From: Lonicera japonica
Taxonomy: Eukaryota; Streptophyta; Magnoliopsida; Dipsacales; Caprifoliaceae
Length of the DNA: 64,000 bases
Direction of reading: 5' to 3'
Assembly: GCA_021464415.1 (NCBI GenBank)
Contig: CM038470.1
Coordinates: 40,418,099-40,482,098 of the forward strand
Of this stretch, positions 11,818 to 24,490 are shown one piece after another (within the stretch, counting starts at the first letter, position 1; each line of letters starts with the position of its first letter). Under the pieces are notes generated by a model that was not told where the DNA came from, did no database searches, and worked only from the letters and a program-made list of their open reading frames with translations. Position numbers and translations under genes: made by a program.

Positions 11818-12966
11818 GGCTATCCCTACCATGCTATACATTTATACTTTTCTCACTCGCTCTGGGCATTTATGCTGAGTTTTTATCTTTTCCACTCTTT
11901 CAATTATTTCTATTCCCGTCTTATTCTAATATTTTCTTATCCTCATTGCTGGTTTTTAGTCTTCTAGAGATCAGAGATTCCTTTGTATGTTGTTTGTTCT
12001 CGCAATTGAAGAGATGATTTAGAATCCTGCATCCGATATTATCGTGTAGGAGTGTGTTTTTGCAAAAAGGTCAAGAAAAAACCACCTTGAAGTTTCCCCT
12101 ACTATAAAAAATAAGAAAAAGGGGGCCAAAAATTAGGGGGAGGCCGGGGGTGATTGTCGCACAACCTTTCGGGGAGATCCTTGTTTGTCATGCGCACAAA
12201 TGGCCTGTTTGTCATGCAACAAATAGGGCAAGTATATAATACCCTTTATAACCTCATTCTCATGTCATTCTTCATTTCTCTTTCTCTCTTTAGATTTCTT
12301 CTCTTCCCCTCTTTACGCGTGGGAGCTCTACTAAAGTACGGTTTTCTGCTTTTGTTTTTTTCGCTTTCTCACATTCTCGTGAATCTTGCCTATGGAGATT
12401 ATCCCGATATGCTGGAGGGTGATTGGGAGGAGGTCTCCTTTATTGATGCCCAGGGCATATTACAATGTAGCCCCTACCACAACGATTGAGAGGGGTAAAC
12501 TGGTGTGCTGATGATGGTGTAGATCGCAATTGCAATATGGTTTACTAGGGGGTGACTAGGGCCATGCTGGTTCTGGATATTCCTTGGCTTCTTATGAAGC
12601 CATTGTCAGACAATCAAGATACGTCGTCGCTCATGGGTATATTTTCTAAATTTCCATTTTTAAATCATTCAAACTCTATAAAATTTGTATGCATGTGCTG
12701 GTGTACATATGCATTCCTTGAATGGACATAGATATTACTGACAAATGCTATTGCTTGTGAACCTTAGCACGTATAGTAAAAATTAAAAAGTTTTGATTTT
12801 TGCAAAATTACCCTTGTAGACCAGGAAGAACACACGTACTACTTATTGATTCCTTGCCCCTATATGTTGCTTCTTCTATGTTTTCAGAAACAAACTTTAA
12901 TTAAATAGCTCATAATTTATGAAAAAATGCTTACACGCACACACACACACACATATATATCATTAG
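11818..12966. other. Unassigned intergenic DNA
   Basis: I recognise no gene here. The longest frame (12154-12489, +, 111 codons) is rich in Leu, Phe and Ser, reads through a pyrimidine-rich stretch and matches no family I know. A short CA/TA microsatellite lies at about 12933-12960. Confidence 0.4.
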
Positions 12967-13359
12967 GGTTTTAGAAGTTACGAAACTTTACTCCCTCATT
13001 TACATAACTCGCATATTTACACAAAAGTACTATCATGTTTTGAAAATTACATAATTTTACTCTTTTATACATATAAATCACATAATTACATAAAAGTACC
13101 CTCATGTTTTAAAAATTACATAATTTTAACCTTTTATACATATATCGTACATAATTACATAAAAGCACCCTTAGGTTTTGGAAATTACATGATTATGCCC
13201 TCTTATCTATATAACTTACATAAATACACAAGAGTACCTTATGTTTTGGAATTACATAATTTTACCCCTCTTATCTATATAAGTCACATAATTACATAAA
13301 AGTACCCTCAGGTTTTTAAAATTACATAATTTTTCCCTCTATATAGCTCACATAATTAC
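12967..13359 (+). repeat. 69-bp minisatellite, about six copies
   Basis: Units start at about 12967, 13037, 13105, 13174, 13243 and 13311, a period of 68-70 bp. The consensus runs GGTTTT..AAATTACATAATTTTACCC, then a TATA-rich part, CACATAATTACATAAAAG and TACCCTCA. The array is cut at 13359 by solo-LTR copy D, whose left flank ATTAC is part of a repeat unit. Confidence 0.85.
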
Positions 13360-14963
13360 TGTAACGCCCCGAATCCCGTTAGGAGATTTAGGTCTCCGGG
13401 ATTCGGTTAATCACGGTGCCGTACGCGATGGCGGGCTTAATGTACATGATTTAAAACTGTGATAATGGGAAATTACATATATATATAAGGCCATATTTTA
13501 GTAAATAAGAAAAATAAAGCTTAACTAGAAATATAACTCCACATCTTTCAAGTCATTCAATAAATAGAAATCAAACACATCACTACGAATCAATCCCTCC
13601 AACGAGGTTCCAAAGTATATAAATGGCCTTTACAATACTTATGAATATAATTTAATACAAATTAATTATACAATAAAGTCAAATGGTTCTAATATCTATA
13701 ATCCGTAAGGGACAAGTCATCCATGGACAACTACAGACATTTAGGTTCATCAGAGGTTTCTAATTTTTGTATCCGTGCCGCCCCAATGAGGTACCTGCAA
13801 AACTGTTGGAAAATGGAAGTGAGCCAAACATGGGCTCAGTGGGAACTATATGGTTTTGCATAAGAAAATACATATAGTAAAGCACACACAATGTGCAATA
13901 ATGAATATAATACGAGTAGTATCCGTATGTGAATGTATATATATATGCTCATATCATTACCTTATGTATATACTATAAGGATACAATAGTAATGGCATAC
14001 AAATATGATAAGAATTCTTTTCTATGCAATGCACACCAAGTGCTTTCCCAACCCCAAAGCTATGATAACGAATATATGTAAATATCGTCAAAGTACATGT
14101 AACTCGGAGGAATATAATAACATAAGAAAACATAGGCACTAATCTTATAACTGTCAATCTCAACTCACATCACTCATCTAGGGTTTTTTCTACTGTGTAC
14201 AGCGATCGCGATCTAAGCCCCCAAGGCTAGGGTATGCAGCCCCCAAGGCTGGGTCCCCCCATGGACCACCTACATGTGCAGGGTATGGCGCCTCGTTTGG
14301 TCCCCCTAGCTGGACCATAGAGTATGCTGCTTCCAAAGCAGGGTCCCTCTACGCGGACCAGGGTATGTAGCCACCAAGGCTAGGTCAACCCCATGGACCA
14401 TTAGTGCCTTACAAAACCGAGAAATCAATCAAAAGTATTCTCCTAAAAATATGCTTATACATAGTATACATACATGTATACACACATATATAATTCGTGT
14501 CCTCGTAATGACTTCGCCTACCAAGGGCACATCTAGTCTCTCCAGATACACAACTTTTATCCTTATTCAAACTACACAAACCACCAATTATGTGTACGTA
14601 ATAGCTGGGTAGATAGATACATAAATAAATGGATAAATAGATATATAGATAAATAAATAAATAGATTTAATGACAATGGCAACAATCCTATCAAACATGT
14701 ATTTAATATACATACGCCATTTAAGGAACTAATACACATCGCATAATTATATCCATGTAATACTTGAATAATTTCCGATAGGTAAACTAGTAATCTTTCG
14801 TGATAAACTCTTAGCTTGATGGGATTCCATCTCTAAAATGATGGATCCATTTAGATAAGTATATACCTTATGGATATAATCGTCATAATATTTATTTACA
14901 AAATCATGTATCATACCCACAATTAATTGAACACGTAACTGAGTTATAAAAACACTGTAAGGT
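13360..14963 (-). mobile_element. Solo-LTR family, copy D, 5'-truncated
   Basis: Starts TGTAACGCCCCGAATCCCG (the family 3' end read from the minus strand). It continues through CCAACGAGG (about 13598) and the box GTGAGCC...GGGCTCAGTGGG (13820-13842), then a minisatellite. The 5' half of the family is missing: copy E begins at 14964 before any matching end appears. No matching duplication of the left flank ATTAC was found, so this is a truncated or rearranged copy. Confidence 0.6.
14205..14400 (-). repeat. Diverged minisatellite in copy D
   Basis: Repeats of CCCCCAAGGCTAGGGTATG and GGTCCCCC..GGACCA units. They match, in reverse, the TAGCCTTGGTGGCTAC units of copy A near 2787, so it is the same internal array, strongly diverged. 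Confidence 0.65.
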
Positions 14964-17642
14964 TGGTAACACCCCGTTCCTAAATCTCAAGTTTATCGCG
15001 TTCAAAAATCGCAATTATGGCGATTTCGAGCTCCGAATAGTGAAATACTTTTCTGAAAGGAGAGACAGGGTTCGGAGACTTCCAATAAGTCATATTGGTG
15101 TATCTAAGCTTGTTAAAATAGTTGTAAGTCATTTCGGGTGGTTCGAGTCAAAATTAGGATGTAGATTGCAAGTTTTCAATTTACCCGACTTCATAATTTT
15201 TGGTTAACTTGGAGGATGCGTAACTCCTTAGTTCCTCTTCAGATTGAGTTTTCATCCACATAATACCCTAGATTTTTAGGCAATATACAACTTTTGTGTT
15301 TTGGCCAGAGGTAAATTTGGACTTTTACTAGGTCGAAACTGAGCGCGAAATAGGTCCATCGTTATCAGTTGTTCATTTAGTAACATTAACGCACTGACTT
15401 CGTCAATTTTTTGGGAATTATCTATCTAGAATTTGAAGATACTTCCTTCTAGGAAGTTGTAGAGCTTCGAGTAAGCTTTCCGTGGACATAAAGATCACCT
15501 GAATCAAACATTTGAGCGAGAAGTTATGGCCGTCCAAAGTACAAAGCATCAAATCCTAAACAACGTGAACAGTAACCGCAGAATTAGCTACATGATATAT
15601 ATATACAAAATCTCCTCCATCTCTTCCTCATTTCGTTGCCACTGTCGAGAGCTCTCTAGAGAGAGTTTGAGAGTTCTATTTAGAGAGATTCTAAGGATTA
15701 TTAAACACACATCATTACCAACCAAAATCCCCATTTAATTAACACCAAAAAACCTCTATTTACAATCACTATTCATCTCCTCCTTCATTTTCCAACATCT
15801 CCATAGCTATGGATTGAAGAGAAAAATTGGGAATCTCGAAATTGGTGGACCGAGGGCTGGGAATAGGCCTTCAAACTTGAAGAACGAACTTCGTAGAGGT
15901 GGGAGTCAAACTCTTAACTTGTTTTCTAACTTGTTACTACCAAATTATGATTTTTCCTCATAAACACATATATGTCTAGCATGTGAAAAAGGGGACTTTT
16001 TAATACATGAATTTACTTTGCTTTCGAGATGAAATTAATGCTTTGACTGTACTATTTATGGTTTAAATTTCGTGATCTAAACAAGAGTACATGATTTATC
16101 ACTTGATTTGGGGAAAATACATAAAGAACCCTAACTTGTTTAAAATGATTTTGTACATAGATGATGGTATTATACTTAAATATTGAAATGGGTGTTTAAA
16201 CAACCTATATGTAAAACAAATTGTTTATTCTATCTATGAATTGAAGTTATCTGTTTGAATCGTACCTAAAACCCACTTGGACCTTACCTTGAAAATAACA
16301 ACTTACGACATATGATTTGTATTATTTCCTTATTGGTCCAAGTGGTGGAATTTCATCATGATATACGTATTCTACCAAGAGACTATAAATGCCTTCATGA
16401 TTACTACGAAAATCACTTGGAACCTAGACGTATGTTCTTGATTCTTATTATGAAAGAGAATGATTATCCTAAATGGTTCAAGTGGTGGATTTTATGCTAC
16501 AAAACAAATGTTGATGAGTTACCGAGCTAGATAGAACAATTGATAGAAAAACCCCGTCGAATATATGTTTTTACTATATTTGTTTAATGATAAGCATTGT
16601 TATGGAACGGTTGTATCACATTTGAGCCTGGGAATATGACTCCTTGATTATATGGAAACGCTAGTCCCTGTTAGGTCCCTGGTTGGTCTCTAACGATTGG
16701 GGCCGGAAGTTGGGCCATAGTGCTCATGGGTGCAAGACCTGAAACTGTGCACTTAAACGAATGGGAGGCCCTACTATTGCGTGAGTGAGAGGCCACGAAA
16801 CGCAAACCCGGTTATATACTTGGATAGTGTGGGAATTGGTGAGAATACGGCTCGAGTTCATAAGAAAAGTTACTTACATAGGTCATGGATTTTCAAACTT
16901 AAATCCAAACTTAAACGGGATTAATTTTATACAAAGTTTAAAGAATACTTTCACGTAACGTCACCGATGTTTTGAAGTGAGAAAATACTACTTTTTGAAC
17001 TGTTACATATATGAATCCCTGAGGGGATTACTTCACATTATTATACAAGAAAGGCTTTTCTACTATTTTTTCGAAAAAGGATTCTTAACGACTGTTTTCG
17101 TAAGTAAACTTAACGTATGATTTCCACTGAGTCTTTCGACTCACCCCACCTTTTTTCCATCCAGATTATCTGCTGGTTATTCCAGAAGAAAGAAAAGTGA
17201 AGGCGCGTACTCTTAGTCTGCCTCTATAACTTTACTCCTAGAATCTAGTAAATAAGACATGTATCAGGTTCTTGTATAGAGATCATATTGGTTATATTAT
17301 CTCTAATCCATGTATGGAACTTTTACTATTATATGTTGTATACATTGTGGGAATTGTATAAGTTGTACTTGGGACCTCGTTGGAGGTTAGCTGTGAATTG
17401 TAGTAGCCCCTATTGGGTTATAAACAGATTTTTGGTATATTAGAAAATATTTAGCTGCGTAAAATGAGAGTTATATTTTTTATTCACAGGTTTGGATTTA
17501 TTCAACTTATAGACTTCTCATGTCCAATTTTTCTAAAATTTGATTTTTTTGTACGAGCGATATTTCCGCCGTCGGCGTACGGCACCTGTGACGAACTAGG
17601 TCTTGGAGGAGCAATCCTCTAAACGAGACTCGAGACGTTGCA
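14964..17642 (+). mobile_element. Solo-LTR family, copy E
   Basis: Begins TGGTAACACCCCG and ends ...CTCTAAACGAG...GAGACGTTGCA, the family termini with small changes. Shared internal blocks are a TATA stretch (about 15596), the tract GAGAGCTCTCTAGAGAGAG (about 15648), CACTGAGTCTTTCGACTCACC (17125-17145) and GGGACCTCGTTGGAGG (about 17370). The flanks AAGGT and ATTGT do not match, so its insertion has been altered or it recombined with D. The palindrome doublet is not visible here. Short frames such as 16312-16530 are not convincing genes. Confidence 0.6.
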
Positions 17643-19022
17643 ATTGTGGCTCTTTATTTCAATCTAACTCGCACCGTCAGGTGTGTTGTGAGTTTTTTGA
17701 TGATTATATGGTTAGGCATACTTTCTGCACACGTATCCTCTTAGCAAAATATACGAGAGGCGGACGTTTGTAAAAGGTAGAAGGGGTGCCTAACACCTTT
17801 CCTTTTCATAACTTATAACATGAGCTTGCGACTTTGGTTTCATAAATCTCAATGGTTAGGTCAACCCCTGTTGTTGACTAGATCATTCTTTCTTTTATTC
17901 GTTCTGAGAAAAATGGATTGGCAACTATACCTTTTCATTTATGTTAGTCACACACATGTCAAAGTTGAACCAAGTAGCGTTAACCAGTGACGCTCGGGGT
18001 AGACCTCTCACGTCAAAATGGGAGCACCCATAGCTATATCAGTATGCGACACCAAAACTATTTTATTTTAATTAATTATATCGATTTTGATCACACTATA
18101 GCAATTGATACCCTTAATTTTACGAGAAAAAGAAGAAAGTAGAACGACAAAACATAGTTGCTTTTTGCTTTGAAAAAATAAAATATAAAAGAGAAACATC
18201 ATTAATTCTTTCGTTTTCTATCTTTTTTAACCAAAACAAAGGAAAAGAAAGAGAATGGGGGTTGAAGGACAAAATATAGTTTATTTTATTTTTTTGGCCA
18301 AAAAGAAGGAAGCAATTTATTTAATTAAGGCAAAATAGTTACATAAAGTTCTAGCTTGACGGAGCTTAGTTGCTCCATTTTTAACTACAGACATCACCTC
18401 TTTGATACAAAAATTAATAATAAAAAGGGTTTACAAAAAATTGATACCTAATACAAAAGGGTTTAAAATTCGCAGCTGGCATCAAGGCATGTGTGTGCTA
18501 GATATAATTGCAGTCGGTCGATCCCTTTCCCACCCCTTTTCGTCTGTCATTTAGTGTCGACTAGGATGCTTTAGACTTTATGGCCATGAGACTTTGTCGG
18601 CCATTTTTTACCCAAATTGCTTTTTCCTCTTTTCCTTTTCTTCAACCTGCTCTGGCCATGAGTGGAGTCCCATATATTTTTCCCTATCTTCATTTTCATT
18701 ATACTCTTCATCCAAATCTTCTAAATTAATGGAAGGGGTTTTAGTCGAAACAAACATATTAAACAACTGATTGAGCATCATATTGTTTCTCCAACATTAG
18801 TCAAAAGGTCGGCCACTTGATTTGCATCCCGTTAACAAAAACTGAGCCAAACAAGGTGGCGAGATTATCAATTCTCTGGAGTATGTGCTGGAGGGTAAAA
18901 CGGTGGTGCGCGCAAGTGAAGAGTGTGACGCCTGGGCTTGGTGGGCCTAGCTAAAGGACAGGCGCTGAAGTTGCTGGAGCTGAGTATTGCAATGTTTGAG
19001 GGTGACTTAATCAAGAGGTTAT
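17643..19022. other. Decayed retroelement-like DNA, no gene seen
   Basis: The stretch 17760-17830, with GGGGTGCCTAACACCTTTCC, and 17985-18050 resemble LTR/leader sequence common in plant Ty3/gypsy elements. That comparison is from memory and weak. The rest is AT-rich. No frame resembles a protein. Confidence 0.3.
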
Positions 19023-19330
19023 TTGGAATGTGTGTTTACTTTGGTTGAACTTCAGTACAACTATGTTTTGAGTAGGCGACGCCCTTAGCTTCGACCGATG
19101 TATTTGGTCTCTTCCAGCTTCTACTTCGAGGTTTCGTGCTTGTTCAGTCCTACTACACTACTACTACTACTTGGAATGTGTGGTTACTATGGTTGGACTT
19201 CATTACAACTATATTTTAAATGGGCAACGCCCTTAGCTTCAACCGGTGAATTTGGTCGCTTCCTGCTTCTGCCTCAGCTCATTGGTTTCATGCTTCTTCA
19301 CCAAGTGTACCCCAAAACATCTAGTGTGCC
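19023..19330 (+). repeat. Direct duplication of about 155 bp
   Basis: The segment starting GGAATGTGTGTTTAC (19026) recurs from GGAATGTGTGGTTAC (about 19173). Both copies continue through a CAACTAT block, then GCCCTTAGCTTC and CGCTTCC/CTCTTCC. The 85-codon frame at 19098-19355 spans the duplication and is not protein-like. Confidence 0.7.
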
Positions 19331-19453
19331 ATTGCTTTTAGCTTCTTCTTGTTAACGATTGTGGAGCTCTGCTTCAAATGATTCAGGCCAGCAGGTAACT
19401 ATATTCCATTCTATAGAGTCTGCGCCTTGACATTATGCTTGAAACGAAGTGAT

Positions 19454-19647
19454 TATTAGAATATATGCATAGATATGGTATATGTATAAATATGGTATAG
19501 TTGACTACCACCATAATTCCTAGAATCATGGGATATTATTTTTGTTTCCATGTACAGCTCATTCAATCCCTATTTAATGGACCTTTGTATTCATTCATAA
19601 ATCATCAATATAATTTATTCTCTCATCTCTCTCTCTAATTGTCAAAA
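19454..19647 (+). repeat. Copia-1 5' LTR
   Basis: Starts TATTAGAATATATGC and ends AATTGTCAAAA. Followed directly by the PBS TGGTATCAGAGG at 19648-19659, the initiator-Met tRNA type. It contains a CT-rich 3' part (TCTCATCTCTCTCTCT). Confidence 0.92.
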
Positions 19648-20265
19648 TGGTATCAGAGGAAAACACAATCACAAAACCCTAGCCGTCCCACCATCACGAC
19701 GCAAACAACCCACATATCACCCTACAACACCATCACAGACCATAAACCTATCCCGCAACCACCAACCAGCAATCATCTTAGATCAAAACCTTCGACCCTA
19801 CAACCGGATCAAACTTCTGTACAATCGTCCATCACATACAGATACTCAATCAAAACAAAAATTACACCAACGTCCTCGTCTTCAATAGACGATTCAAAAT
19901 CTGTTTGAATCATCACCATAAACCACCGCACATGCCCTCACGCGCTGCTACAACAAACTGGTCTCCCGCAGCGCTTCGTCCACGTGCCTCCGCCATTGCG
20001 TCAGCTGCCACGTCATCTGACACGTAAGCCCTACAGCCACGTCTCCTTGCCAGGTCACACAGCCACGTCACCTTGCCAAGGCAACCCTACTGCCACGTCA
20101 CTTTGCCACGTCATCCTACTACCACATCACTCTGACCCGTTAACCGTTGACCAGACCCGTTGACCGTTGACCAGCAGAAATCCTTTCTGGCATTTTTTGA
20201 CGTTCTAAACACAGCCGCAAATTTCCAGATTCGATCTCGATCACTAGGTATTTAGTCTTACTTCA

Positions 20266-21260
20266 ATGGCTTTCGACCCCACCACAATAATTGGCTCATC
20301 CACAAAGGATTCCCCTCTCATCATTCAAATTGAGGGCTCTTCATTCAATATCGGCCTTCTATTAGATGAGACCAACTATGATATATGGTCTCAACTCATG
20401 GAGATGCACATTGTTGAAAAACAAAAAATTTCTTTTATTCAAGGTTCAGCCTCAATTCCGAAAGAAGGAACACCGGAGTTCGATAAATGGTACCCCGATA
20501 ATTAACGAGTCAAAAGCTGGCTCTTAATGTCCATGAAACCAGAAATCATGAAACGCTACATTCGCATTCCTACGGCACGAGAAATCTGAAAATCACTGTC
20601 TACGGCATTTCATGATGGGGCTGATGAACTACAGGTTTTTTCTTTGAACCAACGGGCTTTTACTGCCAAATAGGGTGGGCGACTAGTATCTGAATTTTAT
20701 GCGGAGCTGACAGAAATATTCAGCAAGTTGGACCACCGTGATAAGGTAGTTATGGAAAGCCCTAATGATGTAGAGTCGTACAAGAGGTCAATTCAACGCT
20801 TGAGAGTCCACATTTTTCTTGCCGGGCTAGATAATGAACATGAACAGATCTGGGGTAAGATTTTACGAAAGGATCCGGTTCCAAAACTAGAAGAGGTATA
20901 AGCCCTGGTTCATCGTGAAGTTCTTCGACGACAAATAATGAGCCCCACAACAGACACTGTGGCTATGGTAGCCCGTAATAAAGGCCCTTCCAATTCTAAT
21001 TGGCGAAATTCAGAGAAGCGATCTAGTAACCGGCCAAATGACTCTCGGGGCTCAAACTCCAAATACCCTCCATGCTCTGTTTGCGGACTTACCGGACACT
21101 CGAAAAAGGGCTGCTATGAAATCATTGGCTATCCTGATTGGTGGAAGGATTCTCGCAATCGCAAAACAGGTCCAACCACAAAGGGAGGTAACAAACCGGC
21201 CTCAGGCTTACTCACCACCACAGGTACATCAGGTATGGCTTTAAATTCTTTCTCTGTTTT
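20266..21260 (+). pseudogene. Copia-1 gag remnant (UBN2-type gag with zinc knuckle)
   Basis: The plus-strand frame begins with an ATG at 20266. An N-terminal copia gag region (LDETNYDIWSQLMEMHI, residues about 31-47) is followed by stops at 20503, 20587, 20671 and 20899. In the same frame a CCHC zinc knuckle, CSVCGLTGHSKKGC, lies at about 21076-21117. Gag would form the virus-like particle and bind the element RNA. The stops make a full protein impossible. Confidence 0.88.
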
Positions 21261-22600
21261 GAATAATACATGGGTAATTGATTTTAGTGCCATTGATCAT
21301 ATGACATCTAATTCAAACATGATTACTCCCTTAATCCCATCATCTCAGGCCTTTGTTTCCACAGCCAATGGTGCTCCAGTTCCTGTAGTAGAAAAATGAT
21401 CAGTTAATCTATCAAACACCCTGAACCTAAGCTCTGTCCTAGTAGTACCATCCTTAGATTATAATATATTATTTGTTGCTCAAATAACTAATGCCTTAAA
21501 CTGTATTGTCATATTTTGGCATTCTCATTGTGTTTTTAAAGACATTCAGACAAAGAAAACAATTGGTTGTGGCGTTAGGCGCGAAAAATTATACTACCTG
21601 GACCTGGAGTCGAACAACACAGATCGTTTGCACAAGGCCTTGAACACTAGTACATCTGCAAAGAAGATTGTCGATGAACTTTGGTTATGGCACCGTTGGT
21701 TAGGACACGCATCGTTTGGTTACTTAAAGAAACTATTTCCCAGTTTAGCTAATAAAGTTTATTCTTCTGTCTTTCATTGTGAGACTTGTGAACTGGCTAA
21801 AAGTCATCGTACTTCATTTAAACCTTCATTAAATAAAAGTTCAGTTTCATTTATGATTATTCATTCTGATGTATAGGGTCGATCTCACATTTCTTCTTTA
21901 AGTGGTATACGATAGTTTGTCACGTTTATTGATGATTGCACTTGAATGACGTGGGTTTGTCCCATGAAATCAAAAAGTGAAGTTAGTAGTTTGTTCCAAG
22001 GATTTCATAAACAAATCCGTACACAGTATAACGCTACTATTCAAATTCTCCGCAGTGACAATGGTGGTGAATATATGAGTACAGAATTACATGCATACTT
22101 CAAACTCCATGGAATCATTCATCAGACTACATGTCCTTATACACCTCAACAGAATGGGGTTGCCGAACAAAAAAGTCGTCATTTGTTGGAAATAGTTCGG
22201 GCATCATTGATTGGCGCAAACACACCAACCTTATATTGGGGCGAAGCACTATCCTCGGGTGCCTATTTGGTAAACCGCATTTCCTCCGCTACACTTGATT
22301 TTTAGACACCTTTCGAAGATCTAGCTAAGTTTGTCTCGGCTCCTACCATGTCCAATCTTCCTCCCCGGGTGTTTGGATGTGTCACATTTGTCCACTTACC
22401 AAAGGAACAACGGTATAAGCTTGAACATCGCACTCTCAAGTGCGTCTTTGTCGGGTATGCATCTTCTCAGAAAGGGTATCGGTGTTATCATCCTCCTACA
22501 TAGAAACTGTACGTCACCATGGATGTTACGTTTCATGAAAAAACTATGTACTTTGACATGACTAAACTTCAGGGGGAGCACTATAAGGAAGTTTAGTCAT
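21261..22600 (+). pseudogene. Copia-1 protease and integrase remnant
   Basis: The protease active-site stretch at about 21270-21305 reads WVIDFSAIDHMTS. The usual D-S-G is D-F-S here, so the catalytic motif is broken as well as the frame. A GAG-pre-integrase segment (LWHRWLGHASF...CETCELAKSH) lies at 21676-21805. Integrase core motifs SDNGGEY (22056-22076) and PQQNGVAEQ (22144-22170) follow, then a GCVTFVHLPKE segment. Stops occur at 21397, 21874 and 22303, among others. Confidence 0.87.
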
Positions 22601-22799
22601 TTGGGAATATCAATGAGGAAGAGACAAGCTCAATAGAGGTAGTTCCAACGTTGACTTCAGGTTCACCACCAACAGCAGAGACAACCGAAACACCACTAAC
22701 CGCAGAGCTAACTGAAACAGCAGAAATCTTTTCAAGTGAAGTTGTGTCGTCTCCATCTCCGCCTAACGCAAACAACTAATCGTCCACTTTAAATATCCC

Positions 22800-24490
22800 T
22801 GAAACTGAGGTCTCCCATGTATCTTCTTCTATTCTTATAAAGAAACTTCCTAACCGAGCAAATAGAGGTGTACCTAAACCCACATATGACCCAGATTTTA
22901 CCAGTAAAGCCAAATATCCTATGAGTAATTATGTGTCGTATGATCAATTAACTGCATCTAACAAATCTTTTGTGAATAAATTATCTTCTGTATCTATTCC
23001 TAACAGTGTGCAGGAAGCCTTATGTAATTCTAAGTGGAAATCAGCAATGGATGAAAAGATGAAATCCTTGTTAAAAAATGACACATGGGAGTTGACCGAA
23101 TTACCAGCATGAAAGAAGAAGGTGGGTTACAAGTGGGTGTACACTGTGAAATTTAAAGCAGATGGTACAATCGAAAGATTCAAAGCGAGACTAGTTGCAA
23201 AAGGCTACACACAAACACATAGGATTGATTATCTGGAGAAATTTGCACTAGTCGTAAAAATCAATACGGTGCGAGTGTTACTCTCATTAACTACAAATTT
23301 GGACTGGCCTCTACAATAGTTCGATGTGAAAAACGCCTTCTTACATGGGGATTTAGAGGAGGAAGTATATATGGAGTTCCCACCTAGATATAAGATCCCG
23401 GTTGAGCATACAAATAAAGTTTGCAAGTTGAAGAAATCTTTATATGGGTTAAAACAATCCCCTAAGGCCTGGTTTGGGAGATTCGCGAGATCAATGCGCA
23501 AGTTTGGGTACAGCCAGAGTAATTCTGATCATACTTTATTTTTGAAAAGGAGCCATGGAAGATTACGGCTCTTATTGTTTATGTAGATGATATGGTGCTC
23601 ACAGGAAACGACCCTCAAGATCTTGGAAACTTAAAGTATTTTATGGGGATCAAGGTGTCTAGATCATCAAAAGGCATTTTTCTATCTCAGAGAAAGTATG
23701 CCCTAGACTTACTGAATGAAACCGAGATGTCTGCTTGTCAACCATCGAGACTCCAATGGAGGAAGGATTGAAGTTAGAGGTCGAAACAGATCAAGAACCC
23801 GTCGATAGAGGGCGCTATCAGAGATTGGTAGGAAGATTGATGTATCTAGCACATACAAGACCTGATATATCATATGCATTGAGTATCGTCAGTCAATTCT
23901 TGCATAATCCAGGGGAGAAGCATATGCAGGCAGTTTTGAGGATTTTCAGTTATCTTAAAGTAGCTCCTGGAAAAGGAATCATATTCCAAAACAATGAGGA
24001 TATTCTGAAGGTTGAAGGATACACTGATGCTGATTGGGCAGGTAATATATGTGACAGAAGATCTACTTCAGGGTACTTCACATTTGTAAGAGGAAACTTG
24101 GTTACTTGGAGAAGTAAGAAGCAAAATGTAGTATCCCGATCAAGCGCAGAGGCAGAATATTGAGGAATGGAAGTTGGTATACAAGAGTTATTGTAGTTAA
24201 AACTGCTACTGACAGATCTCGGTTTTCCTCCAACATAACGCATGGTGCTATATTGCGACAACAAGGCAGCATGTGATATCGCACACAATCCAGTTCAACA
24301 TGATAGAACAAAGCATGTTGAAGTGGATAGGTTCTTCATCAAAGAGAAGTTAGAAGAGAAAGTTATTTATGTCCCTCATGTATGCTCCGAAGATCAGTTA
24401 GCTGACATTCTCACCAAAGCAGTGACAAAGAAGGTGTTTGCTAAGCTAATTAGCAAGTTGGGCATGTTCGATATATGTGTGCCAACTTGA
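22800..24490 (+). pseudogene. Copia-1 reverse transcriptase and RNase H remnant
   Basis: RT landmarks are GYKWVYTVKFKADG (23125 onward), [29 protein letters not shown] (23322 onward), [13 protein letters not shown] and YVDDM (about 23579-23593). The frame shifts between about 23540 and 23580, just before YVDD. RNase H follows in the new frame with YTDADWAG (about 24020), SKKQNVVSRSSAEAEY and LYCDNKAACDIAHNPV (24248 onward), ending at 24488. Stops lie at 23110, 23317 and 24161. Confidence 0.9.

Noticed and set aside
12154..12489. 111-codon open frame as a gene
   Set aside because: Its composition follows the pyrimidine-rich DNA, there is no domain, and no splice or promoter context.
12967..13359. 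CRISPR-like regular repeat array
   Set aside because: Units are contiguous 69-bp tandem repeats without unique spacers, in a plant genome.
22396..22775. Minus-strand frames at 22396-22581 and 22593-22775
   Set aside because: Antisense shadows of the Copia-1 integrase C-terminal and linker region.
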